From contig NZ_CP108414.1 in the NCBI RefSeq assembly GCF_035978755.1, positions 248,001-312,000 on the forward strand: a stretch of 64,000 bases of DNA, read 5' to 3'. Below the pieces are notes generated by a model. The model was not told where the DNA came from. It ran no database searches and was given only the letters and a program-made list of their open reading frames with translations. The translations under genes and the position numbers were made by a program. Positions 16,276 to 22,958 of the stretch are shown one piece after another; position 1 is the first letter of the stretch, and each line of letters begins with the position of its first letter. The stretch comes from Streptomyces sp. NBC_01298. GTDB taxonomy: Bacteria > Actinomycetota > Actinomycetes > Streptomycetales > Streptomycetaceae.

Positions 16276-17688
16276 TCATCCGAGGAGGGACGGGACGATC
16301 AGGGTGGCGCAGGTGATGATCGGTCCGCCGATGATGAGGCTGAGGCCCCAGCGGGTGAGGTCGCGGCTCATCCGCCGCCGCTCCCCCTCGTCCGGACCCG
16401 AGGCGACGACGGCCGCGCCCGCGGTCGAGAACGGCGTCGTGTCGACCAGTGACGAACACACGGCGACCGCCATGACCAGCCCGGCACCCGGAATCGAACC
16501 TGCCGCCACCAGCGGCAGGGCGAGCGGGATGAGGATGCCGAGGATGCCCGTGGTCGAGGCGAAGGCCGACACCAGCGCGCCCGTCAGGCAGAGCACGAAG
16601 GCGGCGAGCAGGGGCGACTGGAGGCTCTTGGCCAGGTCGCCGAGCAGGTCCAGGGCGCCGAGCCGCTCCAGTACGCCGATGTAGGTCAGGACACCGGAGA
16701 CGAGGAGGATCGTCGACCAGTCGATCTGCCGGACCGCGGTGGCCGTCGGTCCGGGGAAGGCGAGTGAGAGCAGTACGCCGAGGCCCAGGGCGATGGTTCC
16801 GGCGTCCGCGTTGACGTCGGCGAGCGTCAGGCCGACGACGGCGACGACCAGTGCGGCGATGGCCAGCAGGGTCGCGATCCGGAACGCGCGGCCGTCGTTC
16901 GACGAGCCGCCCGCGCCGGTCAGGGCGGGTGCGGGTGCGGGTGCGGGGCGGACGGCGATGGCGGTGCCGCCCGTGCCGGACAGCGGAGCGGCATCGGCGG
17001 GGCCGCCGGCGGCGTCGCCGTCGCTACCTTCGCCGCCCGAGCCGCCCGAGCCGCCCGAGCCGCCCGCGCCGCCCGTGTCGTCGGCGTCCTCCACGGGTCT
17101 CCCCGGCCGCCGGAAGACCAGGGTCGCCACGAGCAGGAGTACCGCGTTGACCGCGAAGACGTAGCCGAAGAGCAGCATCGGATTGACGTCGATGCCGCCG
17201 CGCTCGGCGATGCCGACGGTGAGGATGCCGAAGAGGCTGGTCGGCGCGAAGCCGCCGGTCGAAGCGCCGGTGATGACGGCGATGCCGATGGCGGAGGGGT
17301 CGCGTCCCGCGCGGCGTGCGAAGGAGAGCGCGATCGGCGCGATGACCACGGCGGCGAGCGGCGAGCCGAGGCTGCCTACGCCCGCCGACAGGGCGAAGAA
17401 GACCCAGGGCAGCAGAGCGCCACGGGTGCCGGCCCTGCGGACGACGACATCCACGATGACGTCGAGGGTGCCGTTCGAGCGGGCGATGCCGAACAGGTAC
17501 GTCACCCCGAGGAGCAGGAGCACCACGCTGACGGGGAAGCCGCCGAGGATCTCCTTGACGGGCTGCCCGGCGGCGAGCCCGACGCCCAGTGCGGCCGCGA
17601 GGGTCAGGGCACCCATGTGCACGGACCGGACGGATGCCACGAAGAAGGCGAGCGCCAGAACACCCAGCGCGATCAGTTGCAGAGTCAT
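16276..17688 (-). CDS. matC: MatC-like malonate/dicarboxylate carrier, membrane
   Basis: 470 aa, ATG at 17688 with GAGGGG upstream. About 12 hydrophobic helices in two halves. The N-terminal half (SVHMGALTLAAALGVGL, PVSVVLLLLGVTYLFGIARSNGTLD, GSLGSPLAAVVIAP) matches what I know of the MatC N-terminal family; the C-terminal half has SAFASTTGILGILIPLALP and SSLVDTTPFSTAGA, typical of ion-coupled anion transporters. Between them is a cytoplasmic Gly/Ser/Ala/Pro-rich insert (about 204-270). First gene of the operon with crotonase and MatB-like synthetase, and divergent from an IclR regulator; likely imports malonate. Confidence 0.85.
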   Translation of the reverse strand: MTLQLIALGVLALAFFVASVRSVHMGALTLAAALGVGLAAGQPVKEILGGFPVSVVLLLLGVTYLFGIARSNGTLDVIVDVVVRRAGTRGALLPWVFFALSAGVGSLGSPLAAVVIAPIALSFARRAGRDPSAIGIAVITGASTGGFAPTSLFGILTVGIAERGGIDVNPMLLFGYVFAVNAVLLLVATLVFRRPGRPVEDADDTGGAGGSGGSGGSGGEGSDGDAAGGPADAAPLSGTGGTAIAVRPAPAPAPALTGAGGSSNDGRAFRIATLLAIAALVVAVVGLTLADVNADAGTIALGLGVLLSLAFPGPTATAVRQIDWSTILLVSGVLTYIGVLERLGALDLLGDLAKSLQSPLLAAFVLCLTGALVSAFASTTGILGILIPLALPLVAAGSIPGAGLVMAVAVCSSLVDTTPFSTAGAAVVASGPDEGERRRMSRDLTRWGLSLIIGGPIITCATLIVPSLLG

Positions 17689-17712
17689 TCGATTCCCCTC
17701 ACGGGAACACTT

Positions 17713-17751
17713 TGGACCGCTGTGCGGTCCACTGGACTTCTGTACGGTCCA
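17713..17751. promoter_or_regulatory. Twin 19-bp IclR-type operators
   Basis: Two copies of TGGACnnCTGTnCGGTCCA lie one base apart: 17713-17731 (a perfect dyad, 8-bp arms around TGT) and 17733-17751 (5-bp outer arms kept). They are 25 bp upstream of the carrier start and between it and the divergent IclR gene. Tandem dyads like this fit cooperative binding by a tetrameric IclR protein. A further dyad TGACGT-n7-ACGTCA is at 17764-17782. Confidence 0.75.
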
Positions 17752-17883
17752 CGCACGGTAGAGTGACGTAAGGAGCACGTCAATAGCCGGGCTGCTCGCC
17801 TCCCGGCCGGCGATGCCCCCGGGACCGGTCCGCGGCTCTTCTAAGCTCGGGGCCACGGATCACCACGGAGAGGGGCGCGGCGC

Positions 17884-18639
17884 ATGTCCACGCAGAGCGT
17901 GAAAACGGCACTGAAGGTGCTGGAGGCGGTCGCCGAGGCGCAGCCCGTCGGGCTGAGCGAACTCGCCCGCACCCTGGAAGTGAACAAGAGCACCGTGCAG
18001 CGCTGCCTGGTCACGCTCGCCGAGGCCGGATGGATCCGCGCCGAGGGTGAGGACAGGCCGCGGTGGGTGATGACGACGAAGGCGTTCACCGTGGGCTCCC
18101 AGGTGGAACAGGTCACTTCCATAAGGGAGTTGGCGCTGCCTGCGCTCGGAGCGCTACAGGAGCACGCGGGTGAGACCGTCCACCTGATGGTGCCGGAGGG
18201 TGACGGCCGCACCATGGTGCTGGTCGAGCGCCTCGACAGCGCCCATCCGGTCCGCGTGTTCCGCCGGCTCGGTTCTCGCATCACCCTGCACGCGTCCGCG
18301 AACGGCCTCGCGTACCTGGCCCGTTGCGACGCGGCGTTCCTCGACGCCTATCTGGCCGGCGGCCTCGCATCGCGCACCACCCACACGATCACCGACCCGG
18401 ACGCACTGCGGGCCGAACTCACCCGGGTCCGGGAACGCGGCTACTCGGTGAACGAGGAGGGGATGGAGGACGGCGTCGTCGCCGTCGGGGCGGCGATCCT
18501 CTCCCGCCGGGGCGCCCCCGTGGCCGCGTTCTCCGTGTCCGGCCCGCGCATCCGCATGACCGTCGACGCCGTCCGCGACTACGGCGAGCGCGCCGTGGAA
18601 ACCTCCCGGGAGATCTCCGGTCTGCTCCGCGACATCTGA
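17884..18639 (+). CDS. IclR-family transcription regulator
   Basis: 251 aa, ATG preceded by GGAGAGGGG. Residues about 1-65 are the winged helix (SVKTALKVLEAVAEAQPVGLSELARTLEVNKSTVQRCL). Residues about 80-250 are the IclR effector domain (GETVHLMVPEGDGRTMVLVERLDS, HASANGLAYLA, REISGLL). IclR proteins bind small organic acids and repress or activate catabolic operons. It is divergent from the matC-crotonase-matB operon across twin 19-bp dyads, so it most likely responds to malonate or a CoA-linked product. Confidence 0.93.
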   Translation: MSTQSVKTALKVLEAVAEAQPVGLSELARTLEVNKSTVQRCLVTLAEAGWIRAEGEDRPRWVMTTKAFTVGSQVEQVTSIRELALPALGALQEHAGETVHLMVPEGDGRTMVLVERLDSAHPVRVFRRLGSRITLHASANGLAYLARCDAAFLDAYLAGGLASRTTHTITDPDALRAELTRVRERGYSVNEEGMEDGVVAVGAAILSRRGAPVAAFSVSGPRIRMTVDAVRDYGERAVETSREISGLLRDI

Positions 18640-18770
18640 CTCCGGGCACGCCGCGGCTCCGGCCGGCCACGCCGCGGGAGGGCTGTGGGGGGTCGCAGGC
18701 CGGTCCGGCGCCGCGGACGGCTCTCAGCCGAAGACGTCCGGGAAGTCGGGCTCGCCGGCCGCGGCGGAGC

Positions 18771-19673
18771 TCACCGTGGGCGCCCTTCGCCGCCCGTCGG
18801 GGACGGCGGCTGGGGTGGTGGGGTCATCGCCCACCGGATCGTCCGTGTCAGCGCCTGCCCGGAGAGGCGTACGCAGGTGTCCACCGGGGCGGTCGCGCGG
18901 CGCAGGCCCAGCATCCCCGGTGCCCACGGGGGCAGCAGGGCGATCGCGTTCGCGGCGAGCAGCGCGTACGGAGCCCTGGCCGGCCGGGGTAGCGGCGGGT
19001 CGCGGAGGATGAACCGCGCGGCGTCGAGCGCCTCGGGGGTGGCCCGCAGCTCCGGCCGGTACCGCGCCAGGAGGGCCCGTAGCGAGACCCGGTCGCGGGG
19101 CGGGTCCAGCACGCCGAGGGCCGTCGCCACCCGCGCGGTGTCCGCGACGTAGGCGTCGTATCCGGCCGCGTCCAGCGGGTGCGCGCCGAAACGCTCGTGC
19201 GCCCGAAGGAAGCTGTCGACCTCCGCGGCGTGCACCCAGCCCAGCAGGTGGGGATCGGCCGCCCGGTAGGGCTCGCCCGCCGCCGTCGTTCCCCTCACCC
19301 GTTCGTGGACCGCCCGGACCCTGTCGACGGCGAGCTGCGCGTCCCCGGCGGTGCCGTAGGTGGTGACGGCGAGGAAGGTGCTGGTGCGCTGGAGCCTGCC
19401 CCAGGGGTCGCCGCGGAAGCCGGAGTGCGCCGCCACGGCCGTCATGGCGAGCGGGTGCAGGGACTGGAGCAGGAGGGCGCTGAGGCCTCCGATGAACATC
19501 GAGGCGTCGCCGTGGACCGTCCGGATGGGGCGGTCGGGGTCGAACCAGCGGGGGCCGGGTGCCGTGTGGATCCGTGCGCGGTTGGCGGGGCCCGAGGGTC
19601 CCGCCACGCGGCTGAACAACACCGAACCGAGCCGCCCCCGTAGGCTCCGGTCCGCGGCGGAGGACGTGTCCAT
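18771..19673 (-). CDS. DUF2236 / MpaB-type oxygenase family protein
   Basis: 300 aa. ATG at 19673 preferred over an upstream TTG at 19706. Conserved features: RTVHGDASMFIGGLSALLLQSLHPLAMTAV near 47-76, HSGFRGDPWGRLQRTSTFLAVTTYGTA, WVHAAEVDSFLRAHERFG and DPPLPRPARAPYALLAANAIALLPPWAPGMLGL. This is the ER-bound oxygenase mpaB / latex-clearing-like family, helical heme proteins of mostly unknown substrate. No signal peptide. A second member of the same family lies at 46983-48044. It is followed on the same strand by nothing; the MMPL gene upstream is separated by 65 bp. Confidence 0.82.
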   Translation of the reverse strand: MDTSSAADRSLRGRLGSVLFSRVAGPSGPANRARIHTAPGPRWFDPDRPIRTVHGDASMFIGGLSALLLQSLHPLAMTAVAAHSGFRGDPWGRLQRTSTFLAVTTYGTAGDAQLAVDRVRAVHERVRGTTAAGEPYRAADPHLLGWVHAAEVDSFLRAHERFGAHPLDAAGYDAYVADTARVATALGVLDPPRDRVSLRALLARYRPELRATPEALDAARFILRDPPLPRPARAPYALLAANAIALLPPWAPGMLGLRRATAPVDTCVRLSGQALTRTIRWAMTPPPQPPSPTGGEGRPR

Positions 19674-19737
19674 GCTGGTGTCCTGCCCTCCCGGAGCCCG
19701 GTTCAATGCTCCGGCCGGGTCCGGCCGGAAGCTCCCT

Positions 19738-21855
19738 TCAGCACGGGCCCTCCCTGCCGGGGGCGCGGCTGAGCCTGCCGGGCCACCACGCGGCCGGGCC
19801 GATGTCCCGGACGAGGGCCGGCACCAGGAGGGACCGGACGAGCAGCGTGTCGAGGAGCACCCCGAAGGCGACGATGAAGGCGATCTGGAGCATGAAGGCC
19901 AGCGGGATGACTCCGAGCGCGGCGAACGTGGCGGCGAGGACGACTCCGGCGGAGGTGATCACGCCGCCGGTGGCCACCAGTCCTCGCAGCACTCCCTGCC
20001 GGGTGCCGTGCAGAAGCGATTCCTCACGGACCCGGGTCATCAGGAAGATGTTGTAGTCGACCCCGAGGGCGACGAGGAAGACGAAGCCGTAGAGCGGTAC
20101 GGAGGAATCGGTCCCGCTGAACCCCAGGAGCCGCTGGAAGACGATCGCGGAGACGCCCAGGGTCGCGACGAAGCTGAGGGCCACGGTGGCCACCAGGAGG
20201 ACGGGCATCAGCACCGAGCGCAGCAGCCCGACGAGGATGATCAGGATGATCACCAGGACGACGGGGATGATCAGCATGCGGTCCTGCCCGGCGGTGCGCT
20301 GGGTGTCGTACTGCTGCGCACTGCGGCCGCCGACGATCGCGTCCGCATCCGGTACGGCGTGGACCGCCTGACGCAGCCGGACGACGGTCTGCTGGGCCGC
20401 CCTGCTGTCCGCGGGTGCTTCGAGCGTGGCGTCGAGGCGGACCCTGCCGTCCGCCACGAGCGGTGCGCCGCCCGGCGGCCCGGGTGCGGTGAAGGGGGTG
20501 ACGGCGGCGACACCCTCGGTGCGCTCGGCCGCCCGCGTGACCTCGCCGAGTCGGCCCGCGTCCGCGATCACCACGGCCGGACTGCCCGATCCCCCGGGAA
20601 AGTGCGCGCTCAGGGTCCGCTGGGCGGCCACCGACGGGGCGTCGTGCACGAAGATCTCGTCCAGCGGCACGCCCTTGGCGTTGAGCGTGGGCGCGAAGGC
20701 CGCGCAGGCGAGGAGGACGGCGAGGCTCAGGGCCCAGACCTTGCGCGGGGCGCGGTCCACCACGGCCGCCACGGCCTTCCAGATCCCGTGGCCGGCGCCG
20801 TCGTCGGCGCTGTGGCCGATCTTGGCGGGCCAGTAGGCGGCCCGGCCGAGCAGGACGAGGACGGCGGGGAGGAACGTCAGGGTGCTCAGCACCGCGCACA
20901 CGATGCCGATCGCCCCCACCGGGCCGAGGGCGCGGTTGTTGGTGAGGTCGCTCAGCAGCAGGGCGAGCAGGCCGAGCGCGACGGTCCCCGCGCTCGCCGT
21001 GATGGGGCCGACCGACCGGCGCAGGGCCGCCCGGACGGCGGCGAAGCGGTCCGGGCCGGCCTGGAGCTCCTCGCGGAAGCGTGCCGCGAGGAGGAGCGCG
21101 TAGTCGGTGGCGGCGCCGATCACGAGGATCGAGAGGATGCCCTGCACCTGTCCGTCGACGCGGACGATGCCCCGGTCGGCCAGCACGTAGACGATCGCGC
21201 AGGCGAGTCCCAGGGCGAACACCGCTCCCACGATGATCACCACCGGGAGCAGCAGGCTCCGGTAGACCAGCAGGAGGATCAGCAGGACGGCGGTGAGGGC
21301 AACGGCCAGCAGGAGTCCGTCGATTCCGGCGAAGGCATCGGAGAGGTCGGCCTGGCTCGCCGCCGGGCCGGCCACCTGCGCGACGGTGCCCGGGACCTTC
21401 GCCGCGGCCGCCTCGATCTCCTCCAGGGTGCGGGGCAGCTCCTCCCCCAGATCGGGCTTGAGCGGTACGACGCCCTGCAGCGCCCGGCCGTCGGTGGACA
21501 GAACGGCGGTGGAGGCGGGGCCGGCGGTGAAGGAGTCGCCCGCCGGCAGGCCGGCGCCGCTCAGACCGGCCAGGGCCCGTGCGGCGGCCGCCTGTTGCTC
21601 GGGGCCCAGCTTCGCGCCGGGTGTCTTCGCCGTCCAGACGACGATCGCCGGCAGGCTCTCACCCTGCCGGAAGGCCTCCTGCGCCTCCACGACCCGGGTG
21701 GACTCGGCGCTGCGGGGCAGGAAGGCGGTCTGGTCGTTGGTGGCGACCTCGCCGAGCTTCCCCGCGTACGGGCCCAGCCCGCCTCCGACGAGCAGCCACG
21801 CGACGAGCAGGACGGCGGGCACCAGCCATCGGGTGAACCGTGATGAGGCAGACAT
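19738..21855 (-). CDS. MMPL/RND-family membrane exporter
   Basis: 705 aa. ATG at 21855 with GGAG about 5 bases upstream. Two halves, each with one helix, an extracytoplasmic domain and five more helices (RND/MMPL layout): first TM about 9-28, first TM bundle about 175-330 with IGAATDYALLLAARFREEL, second bundle about 520-690 with VALGVDYNIFLMTRVREE. The paired Asp-Tyr motifs in the membrane are the proton-relay signature. Family members export lipids, drugs or siderophores. No regulator is fused or adjacent; substrate unknown. The C-terminus is short, with a basic tail. Confidence 0.9.
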   Translation of the reverse strand: MSASSRFTRWLVPAVLLVAWLLVGGGLGPYAGKLGEVATNDQTAFLPRSAESTRVVEAQEAFRQGESLPAIVVWTAKTPGAKLGPEQQAAAARALAGLSGAGLPAGDSFTAGPASTAVLSTDGRALQGVVPLKPDLGEELPRTLEEIEAAAAKVPGTVAQVAGPAASQADLSDAFAGIDGLLLAVALTAVLLILLLVYRSLLLPVVIIVGAVFALGLACAIVYVLADRGIVRVDGQVQGILSILVIGAATDYALLLAARFREELQAGPDRFAAVRAALRRSVGPITASAGTVALGLLALLLSDLTNNRALGPVGAIGIVCAVLSTLTFLPAVLVLLGRAAYWPAKIGHSADDGAGHGIWKAVAAVVDRAPRKVWALSLAVLLACAAFAPTLNAKGVPLDEIFVHDAPSVAAQRTLSAHFPGGSGSPAVVIADAGRLGEVTRAAERTEGVAAVTPFTAPGPPGGAPLVADGRVRLDATLEAPADSRAAQQTVVRLRQAVHAVPDADAIVGGRSAQQYDTQRTAGQDRMLIIPVVLVIILIILVGLLRSVLMPVLLVATVALSFVATLGVSAIVFQRLLGFSGTDSSVPLYGFVFLVALGVDYNIFLMTRVREESLLHGTRQGVLRGLVATGGVITSAGVVLAATFAALGVIPLAFMLQIAFIVAFGVLLDTLLVRSLLVPALVRDIGPAAWWPGRLSRAPGREGPC

Positions 21856-22019
21856 GACGCTCCGGGAATCCATCGATCCGTCGATCCCTCTCGACAGGTG
21901 GCCGTCTCGTGAGGGAGACGGGGAGGACGACCGGCGTTTCACCGGCGACGACCGGCGACGCGTCGGCCGGGAGGGCCGGCGCTGTTCGCCCGTACCCCCG
22001 TCTTCTCCGGGAAGGGCCG

Positions 22020-22877
22020 TTACGGATGCGGACCGGCCGGCGGTGGCCGGTGAGCGAGGGCCAGCAGGTGCATGCTGGTTACGGCGAGTTCCGGATGGCG
22101 GTCGGCGAAGCGTGCGGCGGCGAGGGCCTCTTCGAGTGCCTCCGGGCCGAGGTTCCGCCTGCCGGTCTGACGCTCCCGGGCTTTCAGCGCCGCGTAGGCG
22201 GGACCTTGCAGCCCGTGGACGACCGGGTCGGCCAGGCCCGCCTGCCGGGCCTCTTCGCACAGCTCCGCGAGGAGGTGGTAAGAGGTCGTCGGGCCGTTGC
22301 GGCGGGTACGCAGCCCGGTCGCCGCCACCTCCAGGGCCCCGTCCGCGCCCGGGTCCAGCAGCCTGGCGTACCGGTTGAGAGCGGCTGCGGCCACCAGGCC
22401 TCCCGGCCTGACGGTCCGGTGGGCCTCCCGCCACGCTCGTGCGCGCCCGGAGGCATCGGGCAGGTGGTAGAGGGGTCCGAGCAGCAGCACCGCGTCGAAC
22501 GACGCGTCTTCCTGGTCCAGCCGCCGGGCGTCCCCGACGACGGCCGTCAGCCCGTCGTCGCGGGCGCGGCGAACGTGCTTCTCCACGGGGTCGACCACGG
22601 TGACCCGGTGCCCGTCGTCCGTGAGCCACCGGGCGTGCACGCCCGGGCCGCCGCCGACATCCAGGATGTCGGCGGGCGGGTCCGGCAGGCGAAGACGCAG
22701 CAGCTCCCGGGTCCGGAGCAGCTCGAGGGTTCCGATCGTGCGGCCCGAGGTCAGCCGGGTGGCCTCGTCGCCGCCGCCGTAGAAGGCGGTGATCTCCGGC
22801 AGCAGCGCCACTTCGGCCTCCTCGGGAAGGACGGACATCCGGGCATCCCACTCGCTCATCCGGCCCGTCCGGTCCAT
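22020..22877 (-). CDS. Class I SAM-dependent methyltransferase
   Basis: 285 aa from the ATG at 22877; an ATG six codons later (22859) is an equally possible start, neither having a strong ribosome site. The SAM-binding motif I is ILDVGGGPGVHARWL (about 71-85), followed by VTVVDPVEKHV (motif II) and SFDAVLLLGPLYHLPD (motif for post I). The C-terminal part has PTTSYHLLAELCEEARQAG. The family methylates small molecules or proteins; the substrate is not indicated. It lies 165 bp upstream of the MMPL exporter on the same strand, and after a hairpin ending the SWIM operon. Confidence 0.87.
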   Translation of the reverse strand: MDRTGRMSEWDARMSVLPEEAEVALLPEITAFYGGGDEATRLTSGRTIGTLELLRTRELLRLRLPDPPADILDVGGGPGVHARWLTDDGHRVTVVDPVEKHVRRARDDGLTAVVGDARRLDQEDASFDAVLLLGPLYHLPDASGRARAWREAHRTVRPGGLVAAAALNRYARLLDPGADGALEVAATGLRTRRNGPTTSYHLLAELCEEARQAGLADPVVHGLQGPAYAALKARERQTGRRNLGPEALEEALAAARFADRHPELAVTSMHLLALAHRPPPAGPHP

Positions 22878-22913
22878 CCGAGCATGCCACCGGCCGCGTC
22901 AGGGCCGCTACCC

Positions 22914-22933
22914 GCGCCACCCCGGAGTGGCGC
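22914..22933 (-). terminator. Stem-loop after SWIM/DUF6493-like operon
   Basis: GCGCCAC (22914-22920) and GTGGCGC (22927-22933) make a 7-bp stem with a 6-base loop, 26 bp past the stop codon of the large helical-repeat gene and before the methyltransferase start on the same strand. Likely terminator; no T tract. Confidence 0.5.
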
Positions 22934-22958
22934 CTCCCCCGCTCGCCCGGGGCGCGGG

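Noticed and set aside
16255..16279. Upstream ATG of the crotonase overlapping the carrier stop (ATGA)
   Set aside because: No Shine-Dalgarno for it, while the ATG at 16255 has AAGGAAG at proper distance. It remains a minor alternative.
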